64,000 nucleotides of DNA from the NCBI GenBank assembly GCA_035538795.1, contig DATLJS010000052.1, forward strand, positions 62,001 through 126,000, given 5' to 3'. Positions 27,515-35,831 of this stretch are shown here, one piece after another. The stretch is from JAJZGK01 sp035538795 (GTDB lineage Bacteria; Pseudomonadota; Alphaproteobacteria; Rhodospirillales; Magnetospirillaceae). Positions within the stretch are counted from its first letter, which is position 1; every line of letters starts with the position of its first letter. The translations under genes were made by a program, and so were the position numbers. The notes beneath the pieces are model-generated. The model had not been told where the DNA came from. It worked only from the letters and a program-made list of their open reading frames with translations, and searched no databases.

Positions 27515-28126
27515 TTAAAAAGGCACCTGATTGACGCCGACCACCCGCCAACCGCCCGGCACGGCGTCGATGCGGGTTATGGACAGGGGTTCGACGGCGA
27601 AGCGCAGGGCGGACTCCGGGTGAATGTCCAAAGCCAGGGCCAAAGCCGCTCGGATGCTGCCGGCATGGGCGACGGCGACGATGTCGCGGCCGGGATGTTC
27701 GCGGTTCAGGCGTTCGACAACGCGAGAGACGCGGCGGATGACGTCGGCGAAGCTTTCCCCGGCGGGCGGGGTGGTGGTGGCCGGATGATGCCAGAAAGCC
27801 TCCAGGTCCGGATCCTTGGCGGCGGCCAGCTCGTTCCAGGAATGGCCTTGCCAGCGGCCGAAATCCTGTTCGGCCAGATCGGGCTCGACGATGGCCGGCG
27901 GCAGCACCAGACCGGCGGCTTCCAAGGCGCCGATGGTCTGGCCGCAACGCATTAGTCCGCTTTCCACCAGCAGCGGGTTGCGCGGCAGGCGTTGGCCGAG
28001 AACCTGGAAGCAATCGGCGTCCGAGGTGTCGCAGGGCAAATCCAGATTGCCGGTGATGCGGCCCTCCGGGTCGGGAACGGGGGCGTGGCGCAGCCACCAC
28101 CACTTCGTCGCCATGGCGGCGCTCAT
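27515..28126 (-). CDS. Histidine phosphatase, probable alpha-ribazole phosphatase
   Basis: A 203-residue phosphoglycerate-mutase-like phosphatase. The usual RHG motif appears as LRHAPV near the N-terminus, with the second histidine in VAVAHAGSIRAALA and EQDFGRWQGHSW between. Its place between cobS and cobU suggests the alpha-ribazole-5'-phosphate phosphatase step (CobC of Salmonella). I give no symbol because cobC names another enzyme in alphaproteobacteria. The ATG at 28126 overlaps the cobS stop by 4 bp. Confidence 0.87.
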   Translation of the reverse strand: MSAAMATKWWWLRHAPVPDPEGRITGNLDLPCDTSDADCFQVLGQRLPRNPLLVESGLMRCGQTIGALEAAGLVLPPAIVEPDLAEQDFGRWQGHSWNELAAAKDPDLEAFWHHPATTTPPAGESFADVIRRVSRVVERLNREHPGRDIVAVAHAGSIRAALALALDIHPESALRFAVEPLSITRIDAVPGGWRVVGVNQVPF

Positions 28127-28872
28127 AGCGTCGCCGCCGCCGCCAGCAGGGCCGCAGCTTGGGCCACCTGTTCGGCGGTGCCCAGCACGTCGCCGGTCTG
28201 GCCGCCGATCTGGCGGAAGGCGACGTAGCTGACCAGGACCGCTCCGGCCACAGCGGCGGCGGCCATGGTCAAGGCGGTCCACAAGGGCAGCAGCAGCAGG
28301 GCGATCAGCAAGGAGCCCAGCAGGGCGGTTCCGGCATCCTCGCGCGTTGGCTGGCCGGCACCCTTGCCCAGGCCGTCCAGGCGGACGGGGGTCAGGATCA
28401 GCATGACGACGGGGATGATCGACCGTGAAAAGGCATGGGCGGTGATCAGTACGAAAGCCGCGGTGAACGATCCGTCCAGGCCGGCGATGGCCGCGCCGCG
28501 CAGCAGCAGGCTGATCCCCACCGCCACCACGCCGTAGGAGCCGATGCGGGAATCCCGCATGATCTCAAGCTTGTTGTGAATTTCCTTGCCGCCGCCGAAG
28601 CCGTCGGCGACGTCGGCCAGGCCGTCTTCGTGCAGACAGCCGGTGATCAGGATGCCGGCGGCCAGGGCCAGCACGGCGCAGACCGGCGGCGGCAGGATCA
28701 GGTGGGCTAGCATGTAGACCAGTCCGGCGCCGCCGCCCACCACCACGCCGACCAGGGGAAAGACGCGCATGGCGCGGCCCAGTCCGCCTTCGGGAAGGTC
28801 TCCCAGACGCGGCAGGGGCAGGCGGGTCATGAAGACCAGGGCGAGGTGAAGCTGGGCGATCAGTGTGTTCAT
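28123..28872 (-). CDS. cobS: Adenosylcobinamide-GDP ribazoletransferase
   Basis: CobS (CobV), an inner-membrane enzyme, joins adenosylcobinamide-GDP and alpha-ribazole to make adenosylcobalamin (phosphate). The 249-residue protein (ATG at 28872, MNTLIAQLHLALVFMTRLPL) has several hydrophobic helices and the family motifs HEDGLADVADGFGGG and MRDSRIGSYGVVAVGISLLL. It is divergent from cobT, separated by the second cobalamin riboswitch region, and is cotranscribed with the downstream phosphatase. Confidence 0.94.
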   Translation of the reverse strand: MNTLIAQLHLALVFMTRLPLPRLGDLPEGGLGRAMRVFPLVGVVVGGGAGLVYMLAHLILPPPVCAVLALAAGILITGCLHEDGLADVADGFGGGKEIHNKLEIMRDSRIGSYGVVAVGISLLLRGAAIAGLDGSFTAAFVLITAHAFSRSIIPVVMLILTPVRLDGLGKGAGQPTREDAGTALLGSLLIALLLLPLWTALTMAAAAVAGAVLVSYVAFRQIGGQTGDVLGTAEQVAQAAALLAAAATL

Positions 28873-28939
28873 GGCCGTTCTTATAAAACTCCTGCCGCCA
28901 CGGGTAAACCTGGGCATTGCGCAGGGGCGTCATTCTTGC

Positions 28940-29115
28940 CATAACGAACCTGTTCCAGGTGCCCGCCGGTCCGGCGGGAGAATCGGGAAGGCGGTGCAAG
29001 TCCGCCGCGTGCCCAACGCTGTAAGGGGGATTTGCCGGGCATAGCCCACTGGCCGTCAGGCCGGGAAGGGGCTCGGCGAAGATGAACCCAAGCCAGAAGA
29101 CCGGCCTGGAAACCA
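28940..29115 (+). promoter_or_regulatory. Cobalamin riboswitch upstream of cobT
   Basis: The plus-strand leader carries CGAACCTGTTCCAGGTGCCC, GAGAATCGGGAAGGCGGTGC and CAAGTCCGCCGCGTGCCCAA. The B12 box ATAGCCCACTGGCCGTCAGG is followed by CCGGGAAGG and a closing AGCCAGAAGACCGG. It ends about 60 nt before the cobT start. Confidence 0.92.
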
Positions 29116-29171
29116 TAGGGACGCCTTCGCGGACGGAAGGCAGGCCTGTCGACCTTCATGAGGGGACTTTC

Positions 29172-30191
29172 ATGAAAGAGGTTACCGGTCTCGGCTCCAT
29201 GGCCGAGCTTCGCGCATTGCTTTCCGCCATTCCCGGCCCCGACCAGGAAGCTCTGGCCAAATGGTCCGAGCGTGAACCCAATCTGACCAAGCCAGCCGGT
29301 TCGTTGGGTCGCCTGGAAGAGATCAGCCGCCACCTTTGCGCGTGGCAGGGCCGCCATCCGCCGCAGCTGGACAAGGTGCGGGCCCGCGTCTATGCCGGGA
29401 ATCACGGCGTCGCCGAATTGGGCGTCTCGGCCTTTCCGGCGGTGGTCACTCAACAGATGGTGCTGAATTTCGCCGGCGGCGGAGCAGCTATCAATCAGTT
29501 GTGCAAAGCCTTCGGCATGGATTTGGCAGTCGAGTCTTTGGACCTCGACAAGCCGACCGCCGATTTCACCAAAGGTCCGGCGATGACCGAGGCCGAGTTC
29601 CTGCGGGCTTTCGCCGTCGGTTTGCGCGCCGCCGCGCCCGGCCTGGATCTGATGGTCATCGGCGAGATGGGCATCGGCAACACCACTTCGGCGGCGGCCA
29701 TCGCTCATGCCCTGTACGGCGGCGAGGCCAGCGACTGGACCGGACGCGGCACCGGCGTCGACGACGAACGCCTGAAAATCAAGATCGACGTGGTGGCCAA
29801 GGGCGCCGTCACCAATCCCTCCAAGGATGGATTGGACGTTCTGCGCTGCCTGGGCGGGCGTGAGCTGGCGGCCATGGCCGGAGCCATTCTGGGGGCGCGT
29901 CTGTGGCGGATCCCGGTGATGCTGGACGGCTATGTCTGTTGTGCCGCCGCCGCCGCCCTGCACGCCGCCAATCCGGCGGCTCTGGATCATTGCATGGTCG
30001 GCCACGTCTCGGTGGAGCCGGGACATCAGGCTTTGCTGAAGCGTATCGGCAAGCGTCCCTTGCTGGATATGGAAATGCGTCTGGGCGAAGCCTCGGGCGC
30101 GGCTCTGGCCGTCGGCCTGCTGAAGGGCGCCGTGGCTTGCCACACCGGCATGGCCACCTTTGCCGAAGTGGGCGTGGCCGGTAAGGAGTAG
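29172..30191 (+). CDS. cobT: Nicotinate-nucleotide--dimethylbenzimidazole phosphoribosyltransferase
   Basis: CobT (CobU in Pseudomonas nomenclature) makes alpha-ribazole phosphate from dimethylbenzimidazole and nicotinate mononucleotide. The 339-residue protein (ATG at 29172 after GAGGGG) has family motifs KPAGSLGRLEEI, VYAGNHGVAELGVSAFP, GEMGIGNTTSAAA and TGRGTGVDDE. The catalytic glutamate lies in MRLGEASGAALA near the C-terminus. A longer frame upstream would run into the riboswitch. A small SRPBCC-like gene follows 2 bp later. Confidence 0.96.
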   Translation: MKEVTGLGSMAELRALLSAIPGPDQEALAKWSEREPNLTKPAGSLGRLEEISRHLCAWQGRHPPQLDKVRARVYAGNHGVAELGVSAFPAVVTQQMVLNFAGGGAAINQLCKAFGMDLAVESLDLDKPTADFTKGPAMTEAEFLRAFAVGLRAAAPGLDLMVIGEMGIGNTTSAAAIAHALYGGEASDWTGRGTGVDDERLKIKIDVVAKGAVTNPSKDGLDVLRCLGGRELAAMAGAILGARLWRIPVMLDGYVCCAAAAALHAANPAALDHCMVGHVSVEPGHQALLKRIGKRPLLDMEMRLGEASGAALAVGLLKGAVACHTGMATFAEVGVAGKE

Positions 30192-30193
30192 GG

Positions 30194-30739
30194 ATGCTGG
30201 ACTGGGCGGAGACGATCTGGATTTCCCTGAGCTGGACTCAGCTTCTAGGAATCTGCGTCGTTTCCGTCCTGGTCTTGTGGCTGGGCGGGCATGCTCTGCC
30301 GCCGGTGCGGACGGCCAAGGGATGGGCCGAGATGCCGGTTCCTCCCGCCGTTCTGTTTCCGCTGATGGCCGACGCCCAGGGCCAGCTTTCATGGCGGCGC
30401 GATCTGGCGGCGGTCGATGAGCAGGCCGATGGCGGCTGGGCCGAAACCTATGCCAGCGGCGAGGTGATCCGTCTGCGCACCCTGGAAAGCCGTCCGTTCC
30501 GCCGGATCTCCCGGCGTTTCGTTTCCGATCGCGCGGACCAAGGCCGCTGGAGCGCGGACCTGACACCGCTTTCGGATGATCGCACGCTGGTGATGATCGA
30601 GGAACAGACGGACCTGTCCGGCCCTTGGCGGCGTTTGCGGTCCTGGCTGTTCAGCCACCCCAAGGAACGTTTGGAGCATTATCTGGCCGATCTGGCCGAG
30701 GCGGCGAAAAAGGCGGGGAAAGGGAAGCGCTGGCAATAG
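30194..30739 (+). CDS. Membrane-anchored SRPBCC-like protein of unknown function
   Basis: A 181-residue protein with one membrane helix (about residues 15-34, LLGICVVSVLVLWLGGHALP). A soluble domain follows whose pattern (PPAVLFPLMADAQGQLSWRR, then SRRFVSDRADQGRWSADLTP and LVMIEEQTDLSGPWRRL) suggests an SRPBCC/START-like ligand-binding fold. The C-terminus is Lys/Ala-rich. The assignment rests on pattern only. It starts 2 bp after cobT on the same strand, so it is probably cotranscribed under the cobalamin riboswitch, but no B12 role is known. Confidence 0.7.
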   Translation: MLDWAETIWISLSWTQLLGICVVSVLVLWLGGHALPPVRTAKGWAEMPVPPAVLFPLMADAQGQLSWRRDLAAVDEQADGGWAETYASGEVIRLRTLESRPFRRISRRFVSDRADQGRWSADLTPLSDDRTLVMIEEQTDLSGPWRRLRSWLFSHPKERLEHYLADLAEAAKKAGKGKRWQ

Positions 30740-30796
30740 GCCGCTTTCGGTCCTATCTTCCCAGGCAACCCATTCACCGAAGATCCGGTTCCTTTC

Positions 30797-31507
30797 ATGT
30801 CCCAACAGCGCAAAGCCGTCGTGCTTTTGTCCGGCGGCCTCGATTCCGCCACCTGTCTCGCCATCGCCAAGAATGAAGGCTTCACGCCGCTGGCTCTGTC
30901 GTTCCGCTACGGCCAGCGCCACAGCGTGGAATTGGAAGCCGCTCGCCGCGTGGCCAAGGCTATGGGCGCCGCCCGCCATTCCATCGCCGAGATCGACCTG
31001 CGGGCTTTCGGCGGGTCGGCCCTGACCGACGACATCGCCGTGCCCAAGGACCGCGCCGAGGCAGAGATGGCCGAGGACGGCATTCCGGTCACCTACGTGC
31101 CGGCGCGCAACACCATCTTTTTGTCCTACGCCCTGGCCTTGGCGGAAGTCGAACAGGCGCAGGACATTTACATCGGCGTCAACGCCGTCGATTACAGCGG
31201 TTATCCCGACTGCCGGCCGGATTTCATCGCCGCCTTTCAGGCCATGGCCAATCTGGCCACCAAGGCGGCGGTGGCCGACGGCCGCAAGCTGACCGTCCAT
31301 ACGCCGCTGATTGATCTGACCAAGGGCGAAATCATCCGTACCGGCCTGAGGCTGGGGGTCGATTACGGGCTGACCATCACCTGTTACGATCCGACGCCGG
31401 AAGGCCATGCCTGCGGGCGTTGCGATTCCTGTCATCTGCGTTTGAAGGGCTTCGCCGAGGCGGGCATCGCCGACCCGGCCCCCTATGTCTATCGGCCCCG
31501 CCGATGA
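30797..31507 (+). CDS. queC: 7-cyano-7-deazaguanine synthase QueC
   Basis: QueC converts 7-carboxy-7-deazaguanine to preQ0 in queuosine biosynthesis. The 236-residue protein has the PP-loop LLSGGLDSATC (about residues 10-20), the segment YVPARNTIFLSYALALAE and the zinc site C196, C206, C209, C212 (CGRCDSCH). It is the first of three coupled genes: its stop overlaps the yjbQ start by 4 bp. Confidence 0.96.
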   Translation: MSQQRKAVVLLSGGLDSATCLAIAKNEGFTPLALSFRYGQRHSVELEAARRVAKAMGAARHSIAEIDLRAFGGSALTDDIAVPKDRAEAEMAEDGIPVTYVPARNTIFLSYALALAEVEQAQDIYIGVNAVDYSGYPDCRPDFIAAFQAMANLATKAAVADGRKLTVHTPLIDLTKGEIIRTGLRLGVDYGLTITCYDPTPEGHACGRCDSCHLRLKGFAEAGIADPAPYVYRPRR

Positions 31508-31923
31508 GGCAGGCCGTCACCACGCTGCATGTGGCCACCAAGGGACAGGGTCTTTACGAGGTGACGCACGATGTGCGGCGCTGGGTGGCGGATCAGGGGG
31601 TGCGGACCGGCCTGCTGACGGTGTTTTTGCGCCACACCTCGGCCAGTCTGGTGATCCAGGAGAACGCCGACCCGGACGTGCGGGCCGATCTGGCCGATTT
31701 TTTCGCCCGTCTGGTGCCTGACGACGGGCGGCTTTACCGTCATGCCGAGGAAGGCCCGGACGACATGCCGGCGCATATCAAGGCGGCTTTGACCAGCGTG
31801 CAATTGTCGATCCCGGTGGTGAACGGGGGGACGGCCCTGGGAACCTGGCAGGGCGTCTATGTCTTCGAGCATCGTCAGGCGCCCCATGACCGGAGCCTGG
31901 TGCTGCATCTGCTGGGGGAATGA
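31504..31923 (+). CDS. yjbQ: YjbQ-family protein (secondary thiamine-phosphate synthase-like)
   Basis: A 139-residue YjbQ/UPF0047 protein. Family signatures visible are FLRHTSASLVIQENADPDVR, MPAHIKAALTSVQLSIPV and GTWQGVYVFEHR. E. coli YjbQ shows weak thiamine-phosphate synthase activity, but the physiological function is unsettled. The ATG at 31504 overlaps the queC stop, and its own stop overlaps the downstream glycosylase start, so the three genes form a tight operon. Confidence 0.9.
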   Translation: MRQAVTTLHVATKGQGLYEVTHDVRRWVADQGVRTGLLTVFLRHTSASLVIQENADPDVRADLADFFARLVPDDGRLYRHAEEGPDDMPAHIKAALTSVQLSIPVVNGGTALGTWQGVYVFEHRQAPHDRSLVLHLLGE

Positions 31924-32513
31924 CCGTGTCTTTGGCCGAACTGATGGCCGAGGCGCGGGCCTGCCGCCATTGCGCCGACCTGCCGCTGGGGCCGCGTCCG
32001 GTGCTGCGGGCCAGTCTGACCTCGCGGCTGCTGATCATCGGCCAGGCTCCAGGCACCAAGGTGCATGAGAGCGGAATTCCCTGGGACGATCGCTCCGGGC
32101 AACGGCTGCGGCAGTGGCTGCAGACGCCGCCCGAGGTTTTCTATGATGACAGCCGCATCGCCATCATTCCCACCGGGTTGTGCTATCCGGGGCGCGATCC
32201 CAGGGGCGGCGACCTGCCGCCCCGGCCCGATTGTGCGCCGCTGTGGCATCCCAGGCTGATTCCGGCGTTGCCTGGGATCGAGCTGATTTTGCTGGTGGGC
32301 ATGCATGCCCAGGCCTTCCATCTGGGCAAAAGCCGCAAGGCGACCATGACCGAGACGGTGCGGAGCTGGCGGGACTACGGGCCGAAGCTGATGCCGCTGC
32401 CTCATCCCAGTTGGCGGACCACCGCCTGGGAGAAAGCCAATCCTTGGTTCGGTGACGAGCTGTTGCCCATCCTGCGGGCCAGGGTGGGCGAGTTGCTCCG
32501 GGCCTCGTCTTGA
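31920..32513 (+). CDS. Uracil-DNA glycosylase-family protein with Fe-S-type cysteines
   Basis: A 197-residue protein of the UDG superfamily. Motif 1 is IIGQAPGTKVHESGIPWDD (about residues 39-57) and motif 2 is LPHPS near residue 160. Four cysteines, C15-x2-C18 and C88-x16-C105, match the spacing that binds a 4Fe-4S cluster in family 4/5 glycosylases. It is expected to remove uracil or related lesions from DNA, but substrate range cannot be read from sequence. It overlaps yjbQ by 4 bp. Confidence 0.84.
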   Translation: MTVSLAELMAEARACRHCADLPLGPRPVLRASLTSRLLIIGQAPGTKVHESGIPWDDRSGQRLRQWLQTPPEVFYDDSRIAIIPTGLCYPGRDPRGGDLPPRPDCAPLWHPRLIPALPGIELILLVGMHAQAFHLGKSRKATMTETVRSWRDYGPKLMPLPHPSWRTTAWEKANPWFGDELLPILRARVGELLRASS

Positions 32514-32535
32514 GGCGAAGCCCGGAGGCTTCTTT

Positions 32536-34194
32536 CTAGCGGGTCAGCAGACCGCGGGCCACCACCTGAGCCTGGATTTCCGCCGCGCCCTCGAAGACGT
32601 TGAGGATGCGGGCGTCGCACAGGATGCGGCTGATGGCGTATTCCTCGGCGTAGCCGTTGCCGCCGTGGATCTGCAGGGCATTGTCGGCGTTGGCCCAGGC
32701 GACGCGGGCGCCCAGCAGCTTGGCCATGCCGGCTTCGATGTCGCAGCGCTGATCGCTGTCCTTTTCGCGGGCTGAGAAATAGGTCAGCTGACGGGCGATC
32801 ATGGTTTCCACCGCCATCCAGGCCAGCTTGCCGAAGACGCGGGGGAAGGCATAGAGCGGCTTGCCGAACTGGATGCGGTCCTGGGCATAGCGCATGCCGG
32901 TTTCCATGGCGCACTGGGCGACGCCGACGGCGCGGGCGGCGGTCTGGATGCGGGCGGACTCGAAGGTGGCCATCAGTTGCTTGAAGCCTTGGCCCTCCTC
33001 GCCGCCCAGCAGGTTGGCGGCGGGAACCTCGAAGCCGTCGAAGCCCAGCTCGTACTCTTTCATGCCGCGATAACCCAGCACCTTGATTTCGCCGCCGGTC
33101 ATGCCCCGGGCGGGGAAAGGGTCGGCCTCGGTGCCGCGCGGCTTTTCGGCCAGCAACATGGACAAGCCCTTCCAATCCTTGGTGTCGGGATTGGTGCGGA
33201 CCATCAAAGCCATCAGGTCGGAGCGGCTGGCATGGGTGATCCAGGTCTTGTTGCCGGTGACCTTGTAGGTGTCGCCGTCCTTGACGGCGCGGGTGCGCAG
33301 GCTGCCAAGGTCCGAGCCGGTGTTGGGTTCGGTGAAGACGGCGGTGGGCAGGATTTCACCGGATGCGATCAGCGGCAGATAATGCCGCTTCTGCTCCTCG
33401 GTGCCGCCCAGCCGGATCAACTCGCCGGCGATCTCCGAGCGGGTGCCCAGGCTGCCGACGCCGATATAGCCGCGCGACAGTTCTTCCGTCACCACGCACA
33501 TGGCGGTTTTGCCCATGCCCAGCCCGCCGTATTCTTCCGGCAAGGTCAGACCGAACACGCCCAGTTCGGCCACCTGATCGACCACCTCGATAGGGATCAG
33601 TTCGTCCTTCAGATGCCATTCGTGGGCATAGGGGATGACCTGCTCTTCCGAGAAACGGCGGAACTGATCGCGGATCAGCTCCAAGGTTTCGTCATCCAGG
33701 CCGGCATCGCCCCAATGCTGGCCGTCTTTGATCAGTTCGGCGATGCGGGCACGCACGGCTTCGGTGTTGCCGTCGCGGCGCAGACTGCCGATTTCAGGAG
33801 TGTAAAGGCCGTGGCGGGTCTTGGCGTCCAGGCCGAAATCGCCCAGGCGGACCACTTCGGTCTGGCTCATGGGGATGCCGCCGAAGATCTGGTTCAGATA
33901 TTCGCCGAAGGCACATTGCAGAATCAGTTTTTCCAGCTCGCCCAACTTGCCGGAGGCGGACAGACGCTCGGCCCAGCCGGACATCTGCGCCAGAGCCTCC
34001 ACATAGGTGGACAGCCAGGCGAAACCGTGGGCCGAGAACTGATGCGCCTCCAGCAGGTCCGCATCGACTTTGCCGGCGGGGGCGACCAGGGCAGTCACGC
34101 CCTTGCGGGCGACGGCTTGAATCTCGCGGGCGTCGGCGGCGGCCTTGGCGCAGGTGGGCAGCAGGTCGGCGATCAGGATGTCCGAGGCGGTCAT
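32536..34194 (-). CDS. mcd: (2S)-methylsuccinyl-CoA dehydrogenase
   Basis: Mcd oxidises methylsuccinyl-CoA to mesaconyl-CoA in the ethylmalonyl-CoA pathway. At 552 residues it is longer than ordinary acyl-CoA dehydrogenases because of an N-terminal helical extension (about 1-150), as in the Mcd family. The acyl-CoA dehydrogenase core follows, with VFTEPNTGSDLGSLRTRAVK, GNKTWITHASRSDLMALMVR and a C-terminal QIHGGNGYAEEYAISRILCD. The neighbouring ccr and ecm support the specific assignment. It lies downstream of ccr on the same strand, with a hairpin between them. Confidence 0.92.
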   Translation of the reverse strand: MTASDILIADLLPTCAKAAADAREIQAVARKGVTALVAPAGKVDADLLEAHQFSAHGFAWLSTYVEALAQMSGWAERLSASGKLGELEKLILQCAFGEYLNQIFGGIPMSQTEVVRLGDFGLDAKTRHGLYTPEIGSLRRDGNTEAVRARIAELIKDGQHWGDAGLDDETLELIRDQFRRFSEEQVIPYAHEWHLKDELIPIEVVDQVAELGVFGLTLPEEYGGLGMGKTAMCVVTEELSRGYIGVGSLGTRSEIAGELIRLGGTEEQKRHYLPLIASGEILPTAVFTEPNTGSDLGSLRTRAVKDGDTYKVTGNKTWITHASRSDLMALMVRTNPDTKDWKGLSMLLAEKPRGTEADPFPARGMTGGEIKVLGYRGMKEYELGFDGFEVPAANLLGGEEGQGFKQLMATFESARIQTAARAVGVAQCAMETGMRYAQDRIQFGKPLYAFPRVFGKLAWMAVETMIARQLTYFSAREKDSDQRCDIEAGMAKLLGARVAWANADNALQIHGGNGYAEEYAISRILCDARILNVFEGAAEIQAQVVARGLLTR

Positions 34195-34235
34195 AAACTC
34201 TCTCCCGGCAAGGAGCTGGTGAAATCGGTCAGGCG

Positions 34236-34266
34236 ATGAAGGGGCCGGATCGCTCCGGCCCCCTTT
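34236..34266 (-). terminator. Intercistronic hairpin between ccr and mcd
   Basis: A strong stem GGGGCCGGA/TCCGGCCCC with loop GCGA lies 16 bp after the ccr stop. The minus-strand 3' flank (TTCATCG) is poor in T, so it may be an attenuator or mRNA-stabilising hairpin rather than a full terminator. The plus strand has a short T-run. Confidence 0.4.
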
Positions 34267-34281
34267 TCGTGCTTCGGGAGC

Positions 34282-35568
34282 TTAACCCTCGAAGCAGTCT
34301 TCCAGGGTGCGGCGGCCCGGCTTTTTGGCCTGGACCAGCACCGCCATGTTGCCCGGCTTGTGCTGGTTGGCCAGCATCTTCATGTGGGCGTTCGGAATGT
34401 CGTCCCACGAGAAGACTTCCGACATGCAAGGATCGATGCGGCGTTCGATCACCAGCTGGTTGGCCTGCGAGGACTGTAGCAGGTTGGCGAAGTGGCTGCC
34501 CTGAATGCGCTTCTGGCGCATCCACACGAAGCGGGCGTCGAAGGTCAGGTTGAAGCCGGTGGTGCCGGCGCAATAAACGACCATGCCGCCGCGCTTGACG
34601 ACGTTGCACGACACCGGGAAGGTGGCTTCGCCGGGATGTTCGAAGACGAAATCGACATCGTTGCCCTTGCCGGTGATGTCCCAGATGGCCTTGCCGAATT
34701 CGCGGGTCCGCTTCATGTAGTCGGCGAACACCGCCGGATCGCCGTCGACGTCAGGCAATTGGCCCCAGCAATTGAAGTTCTTGCGGTTGATGACGCCCTT
34801 GGCGCCCAGACCCATGACGAAGTCGCGCTTGTCTTCTTCCGAGATGATGCCGATGGCGTTGGCGCCGGAAACCGAGATCAGCTGGATGGCCATGGAGCCC
34901 AGGCCGCCCGAGGCGCCCCAGACCAGGACGTTATGGCCGGGACGCAGGATATGCGGACGATGGCCGAACAGCATGCGGTAGGCGGTGGCCAGGGTCAGCA
35001 CGTAACAGCCGGATTCTTCCCAGGTCAGATGCTTCGGGCGCTCCATGACCTGCTGGGCCTGAACGCGGGTGAACTGGGCGAAGGAGCCGTCGGGGGTCTC
35101 GTAGCCCCAGATGCGCTGGCTGGGCGAAAACATCGGGTCGCCGCCGTTGCACTCTTCGTCGTCGCCGTCGGTCTGGTTGCAATGCACCACGACTTCGTCG
35201 CCGACCTTCCAGCGCTTGACCTTGCTGCCGACCTTCCAGACGACGCCGGAGGCATCGGAGCCGGCCACGTGGAACTGGGCCTTGTGGTAGTCGAAGGGGC
35301 TGATCGGCTTGCCGAGAGCCGCCCAGACGCCGTTGTAGTTCACGCCGGCGGCCATCACCATGATCAGCACTTCGTGGGAGTCGATCTCGGGGGTCTCGAC
35401 CACTTCGCACTGCATAGCGGTGTTGGGCTGGCCATGGCGTTCCTTGCGGATGGCCCAGGCGTACATCTTGGACGGCACGTGGCCGAGCGGCGGAATTTCG
35501 CCGATCTCGTACAGGTCCTTGATGGTTTGGCTGGGATGAAGCTGGGTCACCGGCGCCTGATCGGTCAT
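34282..35568 (-). CDS. ccr: Crotonyl-CoA carboxylase/reductase
   Basis: Ccr reductively carboxylates crotonyl-CoA to ethylmalonyl-CoA with NADPH and CO2, the committed step of the ethylmalonyl-CoA pathway. The 428-residue MDR-family protein has the N-terminal IGEIPPLGHVP and MYAWAIRKERHG segments, VMAAGVNYNGVWAALGKPIS, and the nucleotide-binding VLVWGASGGLGSMAIQL in the middle. The FEHPGEATFPVSCNVVKRGG segment is characteristic of Ccr. Length matches the family. It is divergent from ecm with a 263-bp AT-rich spacer. Confidence 0.96.
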   Translation of the reverse strand: MTDQAPVTQLHPSQTIKDLYEIGEIPPLGHVPSKMYAWAIRKERHGQPNTAMQCEVVETPEIDSHEVLIMVMAAGVNYNGVWAALGKPISPFDYHKAQFHVAGSDASGVVWKVGSKVKRWKVGDEVVVHCNQTDGDDEECNGGDPMFSPSQRIWGYETPDGSFAQFTRVQAQQVMERPKHLTWEESGCYVLTLATAYRMLFGHRPHILRPGHNVLVWGASGGLGSMAIQLISVSGANAIGIISEEDKRDFVMGLGAKGVINRKNFNCWGQLPDVDGDPAVFADYMKRTREFGKAIWDITGKGNDVDFVFEHPGEATFPVSCNVVKRGGMVVYCAGTTGFNLTFDARFVWMRQKRIQGSHFANLLQSSQANQLVIERRIDPCMSEVFSWDDIPNAHMKMLANQHKPGNMAVLVQAKKPGRRTLEDCFEG

Positions 35569-35687
35569 CGTCTTCGCACTCCTATCTCACGGGACGGGGG
35601 AAGGTTGGCGTCCCGACGTGAAACCTGTTGAGGTGTTACCCCTGCCCGCTCTGGTCGGCGGTGTCGTCGGGGCGTGTCTGGTTTCGA

Positions 35688-35716
35688 GCTATAGCGTTTT
35701 GTTTCTTTCTTCGCAA
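35688..35716 (-). promoter_or_regulatory. Candidate promoter for ccr-mcd
   Basis: On the minus strand, TTGCGA (35716-35711) and TATAGC (35693-35688) are separated by 17 bp, in the AT-rich ccr/ecm spacer and about 120 bp upstream of the ccr start. It is a reasonable sigma-70-like match; no experimental support. Confidence 0.4.
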
Positions 35717-35831
35717 TGCACAAAATGATAGTTTGTTTCGTAAATGATGGATCGCGAGTAATTTTGATGCGCGATTTAGCCCTTTAACGCCATTCAGATG
35801 GCCCGAGAAGACCCGAAAAGTGGAGCCAGCG

